A DNA stretch of 64,000 bases from Pseudophaeobacter arcticus DSM 23566 (GCF_000473205.1 NZ_KI421507.1:9490-73489); one strand, 5' to 3'. Counted from the stretch's first letter, positions 50,700 through 59,872 are shown. Numbers and translations are program-made. Notes: generated from the letters alone by a model not told the origin.

Positions 50700-50900
50700 T
50701 TGGTAGAAATGACGCCGTGTTCTCGTGCGTACGGGACACACTTGATGCGCCGCACCAAAGCTGCGGAGATTTCCCGCAAGACGGGCAACCTTCGCGCTGT
50801 GCAACTTCTGCTTGGCCATGCGAAGGTCGATAGCACCGTGCGTTATTTAGGTGTCGAGCTGGAAGATGCGTTAAGCATTGCTGAAAGAATCGACATTTGA
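50700..50900 (+). pseudogene. Tyrosine recombinase, C-terminal stub
   Basis: The last ~60 codons contain AYGTHLMRRTKAAEISRKTG (H-x-x-R motif), LRAVQLLLGHAKVDSTVRYL (second His and the nucleophile Tyr) and a normal end SIAERIDI. The N-terminal arm-binding domain and first catalytic Arg are missing. It is a relic of a phage- or island-type integrase inside the accessory island. Confidence 0.8.
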
Positions 50901-51174
50901 ACAAAGTTGGCGGATGCCAACTTTGTTCGCCAATCCAGAACGTGCCTTTGTGCCTGCCAACCTTGATCTCTTTTGGGGCATGGGTGGTCTCAGAAATGAA
51001 GCCAGAGTCATCAACGTTGTATTTTCGACGCTAAGTGACTATGTAAAGTATACGAAAGTTGCGGTTCTCTGCGGCATAGGCGTATCAGCCTGCCAGAGCG
51101 GACCACAACCCTTCATCATGAAAATTCAGCTGTCACGTCCTGTAGCAGGGATCTGATGTTTGGGAAGCTTGCCG

Positions 51175-51345
51175 ATGTTATCGCGCACGACCACGTCAGT
51201 TGTGACATTTCTTCATCCGTTTGTGGTCGCGGGATACACCGATGAACTGGCCGCGCCGGACATCGAAGTGACACTGTTGGGCGATCAATCCATGCGCCCA
51301 TCAGGGCGCGCCCAAGACAAGGTCACCCACTTGGTCTTGGTGTGA
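51175..51345 (+). CDS. Unknown protein, degenerate 'PF-x-LPAG' family member
   Basis: The 56 codons include TTTSVVTFLHPFVVAGYTDE, then LAAPDIEVTLLGDQ. The first half aligns with the N-termini of 42355-42849 and 45626-45940, but the LPAG-x-Y core has become LAAPDI and the rest is missing. It is probably a truncated paralog. Confidence 0.45.
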   Translation: MLSRTTTSVVTFLHPFVVAGYTDELAAPDIEVTLLGDQSMRPSGRAQDKVTHLVLV

Positions 51346-51394
51346 AAGACCTCGCTTGGTCCGGCCGACCTTAAACCACAAAGGAAACTGAAAA

Positions 51395-51628
51395 TTGACG
51401 AAACTCACAAAAAACAATCTGTTCAAAGTGTATGACTCCAAACCGGAAACCGCGATGGAAAAGACGACGCGTGTCGTCAGACAAATGGTCGACGAAGAAA
51501 CGGAACAACGACAAGCTAAAGTTACTCGGCTTCGCAATACCCGCCTTGAAAGAGAAGCGAACACGCCATCCGAAACCACAGCGAAAACAGCGCGCAAAAC
51601 GCGACCTTCTAGAACCGTTTCAAAGTGA
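51395..51628 (+). CDS. Small charged helical protein (77 aa)
   Basis: The TTG start follows AAGGAAACTG. The sequence opens LTKNNLFKVYDSKPETAMEK and continues with a highly charged helix (TTRVVRQMVDEETEQRQAKV, TRLRNTRLEREANTP) and a basic tail. This opening recurs in small uncharacterised proteins of Rhizobiales and Rhodobacterales. No function is known. Its intact codons suggest a functional gene. Confidence 0.65.
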   Translation: MTKLTKNNLFKVYDSKPETAMEKTTRVVRQMVDEETEQRQAKVTRLRNTRLEREANTPSETTAKTARKTRPSRTVSK

Positions 51629-51758
51629 TTATAGAGCTTCGACGGCATTGCTTTACGTTGAGCGCTCCGCTGGGCAACAGTCACTTCAATCAGGCTGAAA
51701 TCGGCCAGAGCTTTTCCCGGATTTTCCAATCGCTCCCGCCGATAACAAGGATCCATCC

Positions 51759-52040
51759 ATGACAAGCGATGAGCGACCCTCAGAAAAAATCCACTATATC
51801 TGCCAGACTTATGTTGAAACGAAGGCTGGGCGCAACGGGCAGACCGGGCTGAAGATTGCAAAGCAATTTGAATATTCCACAGCGTCGGAAGCACAGAACA
51901 GAGCCGAACGAGAGGCTCTATCCGAAAATTGTTCTGGTGCCGACGCCTACATGGTCACTGAAGATCCAGCCAGTGGAGAAGTTGGCGTCCCAAGCTTCCT
52001 TGTAAGGCTAGGCAATGTCCCCGAATTTGACGATTTCTAG
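51759..52040 (+). CDS. Small protein of unknown function (93 aa)
   Basis: The ATG at 51759 gives MTSDERPSEKIHYICQTYVE. A beta-alpha pattern with TGLKIAKQFEYSTASEAQNR, then AEREALSENCSGADAYMV and a terminal FLVRLGNVPEFDDF is seen. No family is recognised. It follows the charged small protein by 130 bp in the same orientation. Confidence 0.6.
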   Translation: MTSDERPSEKIHYICQTYVETKAGRNGQTGLKIAKQFEYSTASEAQNRAEREALSENCSGADAYMVTEDPASGEVGVPSFLVRLGNVPEFDDF

Positions 52041-52362
52041 AAGCCCGAAAATGACCGCGGCCTGCGCGGAGTCCATGTCCCTCAAACGCGACACTTCACC
52101 CGCGTCTGAGTCGTTGTAGCCGCCGGCAGCAAAAGCAGGGTTTGAATTTCGTGTCTCAGCAGGGGCTTTGAACGTTCTGTGTGGATGGCTCCTGCTTAGC
52201 AAGACATTTTTTGAGCTGATATGAGCGCCTGTCAGATGCAGCCGTGTGTCCGGCCTGTTTGCGCAGCGCATAGGGCTGCTGGCCCTGATGGTTTCCGCTG
52301 ACCAGGGCGATTGCCCAATTCGCAAGGTCGACGCTCTTGACTTGGCACAAGCAGAGGCTTTT

Positions 52363-52953
52363 ATGCCAAGCATGAATGACCTCTCAACACAGTCGCTGGA
52401 TGACCTAACAATTGACGAGTCCTCGCGGCCCAAAGCGCCAAAGGTTCCGGCAGCAACAGACATGCACCGCCGCCAAGGTCGACAGCTGGCGGCCATCCAC
52501 CGTCACTATCTGATGGAGATGGCCCAAATTGGAGCGGTGTTGGCGCGGATTGAAGCGGGAGAGGCTCCGCCCGAGAACCTGAGGCAGATCGTACTCTCAC
52601 TCGATATGGCGGAGAATTTCCGGGCGTTCGGAAACCTTTGCGGGCGCGAATGCCAGGTGCTCAAATTCCACCACGACATTGAAGGTTCCGATATGTTCCC
52701 CCGGATCGAGGCGGCGGGTGGAGGGATGTTTCGAGAGGTCGTCGCCAAGCTGCTGTCAGAGCACGAGGTGATCCACGAGTTGATCATCCGCCTCGGTCGC
52801 GCTGCGGACGCGCTGATGGAAGATCCGGAAGAGGCGAACTTCGTTCATGCCGCCACCACGTACCGAAAACTTGAAGAGGTCGTACGCTCCCATTTTGGCT
52901 ATGAGGAGACGGAACTGGCGGAGGTGATCGGCTATTACCTCGGATCGATCTGA
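52363..52953 (+). CDS. Hemerythrin-like (HHE) domain protein
   Basis: In this 196-residue protein the start at MPSMNDLSTQ is preceded by AGAGG; an ATG three codons on is the alternative. After a disordered head (1-45), a four-helix domain shows H-x-x-x-M (RHYLMEM), FHHDIEGSDMFPRIE, SEHEVIHELIIRL and HFGYEETEL. These are the spaced His/Glu ligands of a di-iron hemerythrin site. Such proteins sense or bind O2, NO or iron in the cytoplasm. The exact role here is unknown. Confidence 0.82.
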   Translation: MPSMNDLSTQSLDDLTIDESSRPKAPKVPAATDMHRRQGRQLAAIHRHYLMEMAQIGAVLARIEAGEAPPENLRQIVLSLDMAENFRAFGNLCGRECQVLKFHHDIEGSDMFPRIEAAGGGMFREVVAKLLSEHEVIHELIIRLGRAADALMEDPEEANFVHAATTYRKLEEVVRSHFGYEETELAEVIGYYLGSI

Positions 52954-53519
52954 AGCCGCATCCGGAACAGCTATGCATCGTCTGAAGAAAATGTAGTTGC
53001 GGGGCGCGTTCGTCCGCGCTGCCGCCGCTCAACGGTAAAATGCTGCATGCGGTATGAATGGCAGCAATGACGGGCCGCACCGCAGCGCCGGGTGCCAGCG
53101 GTGAAAGGCGGCAACGGGCCGATCATGCCCTTTACCTGGGCCGAACCACCCAGACTTTGTAGAGGTCGCTGCCTGCGCGTAGCCGTCGTTGCAGGAGCGG
53201 GGCGACTCGCAGTCCATTTGCGAGCGCGCCAATTTGGGTTGCCGCGCCTCTGGTCCGGAGCTGGAGCGAACCTGGAACGGCGCTGGGTCGGCAGGAAGGC
53301 GCAGGATTGGGCAGGCGGTGTCGGCGGAAAAATACTCAATCAAAAAGGGTGGCAGTAAAGCGCACACAAGGGATGACTGTTTTGGCGGCACGGCGCCGGA
53401 AATGCCGCCTTTGCCATCTTGGGCTGGAGGCGGGCGCATGCCGGGCCTAGCTCTTGTGTACGGCCCGCAGAAATGAAGGCGGGCCGCAAAAACACAGTAG
53501 AATGAATGGAGTGTTCAAC
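52954..53519. other. Non-coding stretch with dispersed repeat unit
   Basis: No gene is supported. Positions 53066-53087 repeat the unit at 14804-14825 (21 of 22 bases). The rest resembles decayed intergenic DNA seen at 13.5-14.9 kb. Confidence 0.5.
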
Positions 53520-53759
53520 ATGACTAAGATTTCCCTGACAGCCGTTGCTTTCGCAGCTCTGATCGCAGCACCACTTGCAGCCCAGGTCGCTGTGGATGCT
53601 GACGGAAATGGCAGCTTCTCCCTTGAAGAACTTCAGGCCGCCTTTCCTGATCTTTCCGCCGAAGCCTTTGCGCAGATCGACACCAATGAAGATGGCTCCG
53701 CTGATCTCGTAGAGGTGCAGGCGGCCAAGGAAGCAGGTATTCTGCCGGCCGCAGGTTAA
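53520..53759 (+). CDS. Secreted EF-hand calcium-binding protein
   Basis: The 79-residue protein starts at MTKISLTAVAFAALIAAPLA (signal peptide, cleavage near LAA). Two EF-hand loops follow: D-A-D-G-N-G-S-F-S-L-E-E and D-T-N-E-D-G-S-A-D-L-V-E. Both have Asp at positions 1, 3 and 5 or equivalents and Glu at 12. It would bind Ca in the periplasm or outside. The 154 bp after it contain a hairpin but no gene. Confidence 0.8.
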   Translation: MTKISLTAVAFAALIAAPLAAQVAVDADGNGSFSLEELQAAFPDLSAEAFAQIDTNEDGSADLVEVQAAKEAGILPAAG

Positions 53760-53865
53760 CCCGCTGCGGGACTTTCACGTCCCTAACGGTTCACCACCCA
53801 TGCGACCACCGCACTGGTAGATCCGAACCATCCAGGTGATCGCCCGTTGTGGTCCAGGAACAGTT

Positions 53866-53900
53866 CTGTCAGGCGCAAAGCAAAGCTCTGTGCCTGACAG
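53866..53900 (-). terminator. Hairpin downstream of the TPR/OGT-like gene
   Basis: CTGTCAGGC (53866-53874) and GCCTGACAG (53892-53900) are perfect 9-base arms with a 17-base loop. It begins 14 bp past the stop of the minus-strand TPR gene. No T-run follows, so termination is uncertain. Confidence 0.4.
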
Positions 53901-53913
53901 GTTTAAGCAGCCT

Positions 53914-56139
53914 TCAGGGAGCCAAAACCGTCGGCTCGACGGATGGTGTCACAAGGGCGGTGTGAGGCATTTTGGGACCTGTGACAGGGTGGGCTGCGAC
54001 CTCGAGATGGGTAGGCGGCAACCCTTGCAGATAGCGCCCGTAAGCCATGTCAAAACCCTGCTCCAGCCTCCGCGTGAAGCCCCTGGTGTCAAACAGGGGC
54101 GCAGAGCGACGATTGCGCTGCAGTTTGCTGCGCAGAGCGGCAAGCGCGTCCGGGTCATTGGCCAGCTCCAGAGCGCGGGCTTCGTATTCGGCGGCGGATT
54201 TGGCGATCATTTCCGGCAGCCCCACGGCGCTGACCAGGCTGGCGCCAACCCGCGAGGCAAACTGACGCCCCGGCAGCGTCAGGACCGGCAGCCCGGCCCA
54301 GAGTGCATCGCTGGCTGTTGTATGTGCGTTGACCACAAAAGTGTCGAGAAACAGATCCGCAGCCCGGTGCCGGGCCAGATGCTTTTCCTGGCTGACGCGG
54401 GGGGCAAAGATCAGACGGTCAGGATCCTGGCCGCGCTCTGCGGCTTCCCGGCGCAAATTCTCCTTGGAGCTGTCGCTGCACTCCAGCAGCCAAAGAACAC
54501 TGCCCTCAACCTGGTCAAGCAGACGCATCCAGATGTCAAATTCCGTCGGCGTGATCTTGTAGCTGCTGTTGAAGGAGCAAAAAACAAACCCGGTGCTTGG
54601 CAAGCCACAGTCCTTGCGGGTGTACTGCTGGCCTGACAGCGGGCGTTTGTCGTCATTGACCTGATAGCTGTGCGGCAGGCGCATGAGATGTTCTTCGAAA
54701 TAGCGCTCGCTGCCGGCAGGGCAGGTGACGTGATCCCCAATAAAGTAATCTATGGCGGTACTGCCCAGGGTTCCTGGAAAGCCAAGGTAGGACATGTGCA
54801 GTGGGGCCAGGCGATTGGCAAACAGGGTTGTCCGGTTGTTTCCGGTAAAGCCCTTCAGGTCGATGGCGATGTGCAGCCCATCTGCGACCACCTGCTTTGT
54901 GGCTTCGGCATCAGAAAGCTGGCTGATGTCCTTAAAGCTGGTGACGGCCTGGCTGACGCGGCGGCGCATGGCATCCTCGGGCGCCGGATCGTAGGAATAG
55001 GCTATGATGTTAAAACGATTTTGATCATGGGCTTCAAACAGTCCGGCCATCAGATGCATGGTGGCGTGATCATGATAATCGGACGAGAAATAGCCGATGC
55101 GCAGCCGGTCCGGGCGGTCTGTTCCCAACAGGTCATCAGGCAAAGGCTTTGCAGGCGTTACCTTGGGAAGAAGCGTGTTTGCATAGGCCTGGGTCCGCAA
55201 ACGCAAAAGGTCTGGGTTGTCCTCAAACGTGAGACAGGCAAAGGCGGAGCAGGCCTTGCTTGTCAGCCCAAGCTGCCGGCGAACCTGTTGGTATTCCTCC
55301 ACCCAAGTCCAGTCATTCAGATGTGCCTGGACGTGCAATTTATCGGCACGGACCCGATCGTCGCCAGGGCTGGCTTCAAGTATTTTCTCGAATCGCTTGA
55401 TCGCCGCCTGTTTGTTCCCATCCAGAGATTGCAGCTGCGCCAGGTTATATTGGGCGCTGCTCAGCTCTGGGGCAAGTTCGGTGGCCTGCTCCAGCAGGGC
55501 CTTTGCCTGCTCCATGCGGCCATCCCTTAGCAATACTGTGCTGTAGTTGAACAGAATTACCGGGCTTTGGGGCGCCAGTTTGGCGGCTTTTTCCAACAGC
55601 GGCTCGGCCTCGGTCAGACGGCCCAGATCCGTCAGCGTGTTTGCCATATTGTTCAGGGCGCTCAGATCATTGTCATCCAGCGAAAGGGCCTTGCGGTAGA
55701 GCGCCAGGGCATTGTCTGTTTGCCCCTGTGCGCGGTGAACATCCCCCAGCGAGGAAAAGACAGACGGATCCTTCGGGTTCAGCTCGCAGGCCTTGTTCAG
55801 ACAGGTTGCCGCTTCATCCAGATTTTTTGCCTTGAGATGACATTTGCCAAGGGTGCTCCAAAGAAAACCGGATCTCTTGTGGCTGCTGAGAAGAGCAGCG
55901 CAGGCGCTTGCCACCTTGGCGTAATCGCCGCGGTCAAAAGCAGTAGCCAGCTGTTGTTGCTGTTCCAGAGGAGGGTTGAGATCTTGCATTATCTTTTTTT
56001 GCAAGCTGGTAAACGCCGCTTGAGCGCGCGCATTTTTTGGAAACTTGGCGAGAATGTCACCATAGATCCTGGCGGCGTCCGCGTGTTTCTTTTTCCGTTC
56101 CAGTCGGTTTGCTTTGGTCATGGATACAGCGATATTCAT
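53914..56139 (-). CDS. TPR protein with O-GlcNAc-transferase-like (GT41) domain
   Basis: In this 741-residue protein, residues 1-280 are TPR units (for example SVFSSLGDVHRAQGQTDNAL, LYRKALSLDDNDLSALNNMA). Residues about 330-690 match the SPINDLY/OGT-type glycosyltransferase: LRIGYFSSDYHDHATMHLMA, the DLKGFTGNNRTTLFANRLAP region, MSYLGFPGTLGSTAIDYFIG, VFCSFNSSYKITPTEFDIWM and THTTASDAL-like NAHTTASDALWAGLPVLTLP. It would transfer a sugar from a nucleotide donor to proteins. It is divergent from GSCFA- and SGNH-like genes, suggesting a glycan or appendage pathway. Confidence 0.85.
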   Translation of the reverse strand: MNIAVSMTKANRLERKKKHADAARIYGDILAKFPKNARAQAAFTSLQKKIMQDLNPPLEQQQQLATAFDRGDYAKVASACAALLSSHKRSGFLWSTLGKCHLKAKNLDEAATCLNKACELNPKDPSVFSSLGDVHRAQGQTDNALALYRKALSLDDNDLSALNNMANTLTDLGRLTEAEPLLEKAAKLAPQSPVILFNYSTVLLRDGRMEQAKALLEQATELAPELSSAQYNLAQLQSLDGNKQAAIKRFEKILEASPGDDRVRADKLHVQAHLNDWTWVEEYQQVRRQLGLTSKACSAFACLTFEDNPDLLRLRTQAYANTLLPKVTPAKPLPDDLLGTDRPDRLRIGYFSSDYHDHATMHLMAGLFEAHDQNRFNIIAYSYDPAPEDAMRRRVSQAVTSFKDISQLSDAEATKQVVADGLHIAIDLKGFTGNNRTTLFANRLAPLHMSYLGFPGTLGSTAIDYFIGDHVTCPAGSERYFEEHLMRLPHSYQVNDDKRPLSGQQYTRKDCGLPSTGFVFCSFNSSYKITPTEFDIWMRLLDQVEGSVLWLLECSDSSKENLRREAAERGQDPDRLIFAPRVSQEKHLARHRAADLFLDTFVVNAHTTASDALWAGLPVLTLPGRQFASRVGASLVSAVGLPEMIAKSAAEYEARALELANDPDALAALRSKLQRNRRSAPLFDTRGFTRRLEQGFDMAYGRYLQGLPPTHLEVAAHPVTGPKMPHTALVTPSVEPTVLAP

Positions 56140-56374
56140 GGAATCCTATCTCATAGTCACGCACAGAGCAGCCGGTCATCGTTCTGAGGACTTTTGGGCC
56201 GCGTTCTCTAACGCTATGCCAAGGGAATTAAGATTGAGTTTCGATAAACTGATCCGGCATCTGCGTCCGGTGCGGGATCATTTCTGGGCCGCGGAAAATG
56301 GTTTACTGGCGCAAGGGAATTGTTTTCCCGTCCCAGCCCGCCTAGGCTGGCCAAAACGATAGCAGGCAGACACG
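56140..56374. other. Divergent promoter region
   Basis: 235 bp between the TPR/OGT-like gene (minus) and the GSCFA gene (plus), presumably holding both promoters. No operator is recognised. Confidence 0.4.
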
Positions 56375-57457
56375 ATGAGCGAGCAATCTCCAAACCCCTA
56401 TGTGGGCTTGCCGGAAACGGCCTTCTGGAAGCGGGCGGTGGCGGCGCGAAATCCGCTTGAGATTTCGCAGCTGTGGCGTCCCAAATTCCCGGTGGCGCGC
56501 AAGCATAAGGTGATCACGGCGGGATCCTGTTTTGCGCAGCACTTCAGTCGTGCGCTGGTTGCGCGCGGCTATGGCTGGCAGGATGCAGAACCGGCGCCAA
56601 ACCTGCTGAGCGAAGATCAGGCCCGTGCCTATAACTACGGGATCTTTTCGTTTCGCACCGGCAATATCTACACCGCGCGCATGTTGCGGCAATGGCTGGG
56701 CTATGCCTTTGAAGGCGAAGAGCCCCCGGTGGAGTGCTGGCAGACGGAAGGGCGGTTTTATGATCCGCTGCGCCCGGGGATTGAGCCAGATGGCTTTGTT
56801 GATATGGCCGAGCTGCAGGCCTCCCGCAGTGCAACGCTGGCAGCGATTCGCACGGCGGTCACCGAGGCGGATGTTTTTGTCTTTACCATGGGGCTGACGG
56901 AATGCTGGCGCGACCGGGAAAGCGGTCTGGAATATGCCATGTGTCCCGGCACCCTGGCCGGCCGCTTTGATCCTGACCAGCATGAATTTGTGAACCAGAG
57001 CTTCATCGGTATTCGGCGCGATATGCGGGCGGCTTTGAAAATCCTGCGCCAGGCCAATCCCAAACTGAAGGTGCTGCTGACCGTCTCGCCGGTGCCGCTG
57101 ACCGCAACCGCCTCGGGGGAGCATGTGCTGACGGCGACATCACATTCCAAATCGGTTCTGCGGGCCGTAGCGGGTGAGCTGGCGGCAGAGTTCAGCCATG
57201 TCGATTATTTCCCGTCCTATGAGATCATAGCCCACCCTGCCTATCGGGGCATGTTTTACGCGCCCAATCAGCGCAGCGTGGTGGCGCAGGGGGTCAACCA
57301 TGTGATGGAGAGCTTCTTTGCCTGCCAGAGTGAGGCCTTCCCCTGGCTGGCGCGCAAATCCAAACGTGGCGGGCAGCAGCCGGGCGACAGCAAGACCGCA
57401 GCTGCCAATGCCCGGGCGGTCAAATGTGACGAGGAGTTCCTGGATGCCTTTGGATAA
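56375..57457 (+). CDS. GSCFA-domain protein
   Basis: The 360-residue protein has the naming motif ITAGSCFAQHFSRALVARGY at about residues 47-66. The family segments YNYGIFSFRTGNIYTARM, VFVFTMGLTECWRDRESG, LLTVSPVPLTATASGEHVLT and DYFPSYEIIAHPAYRGMFY follow. The G-S-C-F and D-x-x-H-like parts resemble SGNH/GDSL hydrolases, so it may be an esterase acting on a glycan or lipid. It overlaps the next gene by 14 bp. Confidence 0.85.
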   Translation: MSEQSPNPYVGLPETAFWKRAVAARNPLEISQLWRPKFPVARKHKVITAGSCFAQHFSRALVARGYGWQDAEPAPNLLSEDQARAYNYGIFSFRTGNIYTARMLRQWLGYAFEGEEPPVECWQTEGRFYDPLRPGIEPDGFVDMAELQASRSATLAAIRTAVTEADVFVFTMGLTECWRDRESGLEYAMCPGTLAGRFDPDQHEFVNQSFIGIRRDMRAALKILRQANPKLKVLLTVSPVPLTATASGEHVLTATSHSKSVLRAVAGELAAEFSHVDYFPSYEIIAHPAYRGMFYAPNQRSVVAQGVNHVMESFFACQSEAFPWLARKSKRGGQQPGDSKTAAANARAVKCDEEFLDAFG

Positions 57458-58244
57458 GCCAAGCGCGGGCAAGACACCCAGCAAAAGCAGCAAGACCACC
57501 AAAGCCACACCCGCGCGGGGCCTGCGGTTCTGTGTCTTTGGCGACAGCCATATTGCCTGTGTCAAACATGCTTTGGATGAGGGGCTGCTGGATCTGAAGG
57601 GGATCGAGCTGGAGTTCTGGGGTGCACCGGGGCCGCAGTTTCGCGATCTGCACCTGGAAGAGGGGCGCCTGGTCGGGACCAGCGCGGCAGCCCGCGACAG
57701 TCTGGCAAGGATCAACCCGGCACGCAGCGCGGCGCTGGACCCGCAGGACTTTGACGGCTTTTTGTTTATTGGCTGCCGACTGCGCAGCTCTGAATTTCTG
57801 GTGCCATTGCTGGCCAGCCAGCCTGGATCTTTGGGCTATCTGAGCCAAGCAGTGCGTGATCTGATGCTGCCACGTTGGCTGGAAGGCTGCCGCTGGTACC
57901 GCGCGGCGCGCGAATTTGCCAAGCAGCGCCCGGTGTTCTTTTCCCCGGCAGGGTTTCTCAACGATGGGATTGTCAGCGAAGATGAGGTGGCCCGGACAGT
58001 CAACATCGAGGCGACACAGGCCGAGCGGGATGTGATCTGGGACCAGATTGCCAAAGCGATGGAAGAGGACAAGATCCAGCTGATCCGCCAACCCGAAGAC
58101 ACGGTGACCCGTGGTGGGTTGACCCGGGCCGCGTTTGCAACCAGCCTTGGTGATCAGGGGGATGACAGCGTACATAAGAACGGTGCCTATGGGGCATTGA
58201 TCCTGAATCAGGCGCTGGGCGCGTTGCGCGCGATGCAGAAATAA
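57444..58244 (+). CDS. SGNH-like protein of unknown function
   Basis: The 266-residue protein starts at MPLDKPSAGKTPSKSSKTTK, inside the end of the GSCFA gene. After a Lys-rich head, residues 30-45 read RFCVFGDSHIACVKHALDEG, the G-D-S-H block I of SGNH-type proteins. The rest (GFLFIGCRLRSSEFLVPLLA, DSVHKNGAYGALILNQAL) has the late His-Asn region where the catalytic Asp-His would be. It is probably a partner of the GSCFA protein. Confidence 0.7.
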   Translation: MPLDKPSAGKTPSKSSKTTKATPARGLRFCVFGDSHIACVKHALDEGLLDLKGIELEFWGAPGPQFRDLHLEEGRLVGTSAAARDSLARINPARSAALDPQDFDGFLFIGCRLRSSEFLVPLLASQPGSLGYLSQAVRDLMLPRWLEGCRWYRAAREFAKQRPVFFSPAGFLNDGIVSEDEVARTVNIEATQAERDVIWDQIAKAMEEDKIQLIRQPEDTVTRGGLTRAAFATSLGDQGDDSVHKNGAYGALILNQALGALRAMQK

Positions 58245-58316
58245 CCCTAGGGCTTGAATTCGGGCTCTGTTGGCGTTAAATGCCGCAGACCCTGCTAGCA
58301 GAGAGACACAAGGCAC

Positions 58317-58514
58317 ATGGCCACACTCAATCCCGTTCAGTTCATCCAGCAAGTCCGTGCCGAGGTGAGCAAGGTCGTTTGGCCTACCCGTCGCGAAGTT
58401 CTGCTGACCACAGTCATGGTCTTTATCATGGCGGCTTTGACGGCCGTGTTTTTTGCCCTGGTTGATGTTGTGATCCGCTTTGGCCTGCAAAACCTGCTTG
58501 GCATGTTTGGCTAA
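58317..58514 (+). CDS. secE: Preprotein translocase subunit SecE
   Basis: The 65-residue protein contains NPVQFIQQVRAEVSKVVWPT and RREVLLTTVMVFIMAALTAV, the universal amphipathic plus membrane helix pattern of SecE. It clamps SecY in the translocon. No tRNA-Trp gene lies upstream, unlike in many bacteria. A 292-bp gap follows before nusG. Confidence 0.93.
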   Translation: MATLNPVQFIQQVRAEVSKVVWPTRREVLLTTVMVFIMAALTAVFFALVDVVIRFGLQNLLGMFG

Positions 58515-58806
58515 GCGTTCAAAACTGTGCCAGTTGGGGCGGCCTGAAATGGCGGTCTGTGACCTGTCCCAAATCTCTGGCCAGACCTGCGGGCACCGCG
58601 TCCGCACAAAACCGGACCCGGCTCTTGATCTTGCCCCCGTTGGCGGGTAGTTGAGCCAGAACCTCTGACGTGGGCGTGCGGCGAATCGTGTTGCGCGCCG
58701 ATTTTTGTTAAAACGCTTGATGTGTTTGACGGGATCACGGCAGAAATCATTTTTACTGACGGCGTTGATTTTCTTTCGCGCGGCAAAACTAAGGACGGTC
58801 AAGTTC

Positions 58807-59340
58807 ATGGCGAAACGGTGGTATTCGGTCAGCGTTCTTTCGAACTTCGAAAAGAAAATCGCAGAGCAGATTCGCACCTCGGTTGCCGAACAGGGGCTTG
58901 AGGATGATATCGACGAGGTCCTGGTTCCCACCGAAGAGGTGATCGAGATCCGTCGCGGCAAAAAAGTCTCGACCGAGCGTCGCTTTATGCCCGGCTATGT
59001 GCTGGTGCATATGGAAATGTCCGACCGGGGCTATCACCTGATTTCCTCGATCAACCGGGTTACCGGCTTCCTCGGCCCGCAGGGGCGTCCGATGCCAATG
59101 CGCGACGCCGAAGTCCAGGGCATCCTGGGTCGCGTCGAAGAAGGTGTTGAGGCACCCCGCACCCTGATCTCCTTTGAGATCGGTGACCGGGTCAAGGTCA
59201 ACGACGGTCCGTTTGAAGACTTCGACGGCATGGTCGAAGGCGTTGATGACGAGGCGCAAAAACTCAAGGTTTCGGTCTCCATCTTTGGCCGCGAAACCCC
59301 GGTCGAGCTGGACTACACCCAGGTCACCAAACAGAGCTGA
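58807..59340 (+). CDS. nusG: Transcription termination/antitermination factor NusG
   Basis: This 177-residue protein starts at MAKRWYSVSVLSNFEKKIAE; an upstream extension is not needed. The NGN domain has ERRFMPGYVLVHMEMSDRGY and VTGFLGPQGRPMPM. The C-terminal KOW domain has EIGDRVKVNDGPFEDFDGMV and ends ELDYTQVTKQS. It binds RNA polymerase and links it to Rho or the ribosome. A strong terminator follows 28 bp after the stop. Confidence 0.95.
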   Translation: MAKRWYSVSVLSNFEKKIAEQIRTSVAEQGLEDDIDEVLVPTEEVIEIRRGKKVSTERRFMPGYVLVHMEMSDRGYHLISSINRVTGFLGPQGRPMPMRDAEVQGILGRVEEGVEAPRTLISFEIGDRVKVNDGPFEDFDGMVEGVDDEAQKLKVSVSIFGRETPVELDYTQVTKQS

Positions 59341-59367
59341 TCGCTCTCATTTTTCGAATTCAAGAAA

Positions 59368-59402
59368 GCGCCGCGAAGCCCCAAGCCTCGCGGCGTTTTT
59401 TT
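59368..59402 (+). terminator. Intrinsic terminator after nusG
   Basis: The stem GCGCCGCGA/TCGCGGCG(TT) is formed by 59369-59376 and 59388-59395 with an 11-base loop, and is followed by a run of seven Ts. It ends the secE-nusG unit on the plus strand. Confidence 0.85.
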
Positions 59403-59440
59403 GTTTGTGGGAACGGCAGCTGAGCGGGACATTGCGGACC

Positions 59441-59872
59441 TCAGATAATCCCGTGCTGCTTCAGCAGTTCCTGTTCATCGCCAGACACCCAGCCAAAGAC
59501 TTTCGCGGTGCCGTTCAAGACTTGAACGAGATAGTGGACATCGAAGTCGATGTCCGTCTCGGGCAAATCGTCTCGGGAATAGGTTGCGGTCCAGGAGACG
59601 TGGGCCACGCAATGAAGATCGTCTATTGGAGACAGCCGAATATCGCGTTTTCGCATCTGCCGAGTGCCGATTTCTCTATAGTTCTGATAACCTTGAACCA
59701 TCGCCTGAATGAGTGTTTCGTCATTTTTCCCTGCCATAACACCGGCAGGAGTAGCCGCGATAAATTCAGAAGCGTAGAGTTCTGAGACCTCTTCCTTGTC
59801 GAAGTCGTCAGCCAGAGAACGCTTGAAGAATTCCTCGTATCGTTCGAACAGCTTATGCACTTCTTGTTCCAC
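59441..59872 (-). CDS. NTF2-like superfamily protein, antisense between nusG and rplK
   Basis: About 143 residues start at a GTG (59872) or the TTG at 59887; no ATG is suitable. The fold pattern is helix-helix-beta sheet: HKLFERYEEFFKRSLADDFD, LYASEFIAATPAGVMAGKND, then LHCVAHVSWTATYSRDDLPE and VHYLVQVLNGTAKVFGWVSG. This matches SnoaL/NTF2-like proteins. No catalytic role can be read. A much longer open frame upstream (to 60715) runs antisense to rplK and is not accepted. Confidence 0.65.
   Translation of the reverse strand: MEQEVHKLFERYEEFFKRSLADDFDKEEVSELYASEFIAATPAGVMAGKNDETLIQAMVQGYQNYREIGTRQMRKRDIRLSPIDDLHCVAHVSWTATYSRDDLPETDIDFDVHYLVQVLNGTAKVFGWVSGDEQELLKQHGII

Noticed and set aside
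58245..58316. tRNA-Trp in front of secE, as in many bacteria
   Set aside because: The 72-bp gap contains no tRNA-like arms.
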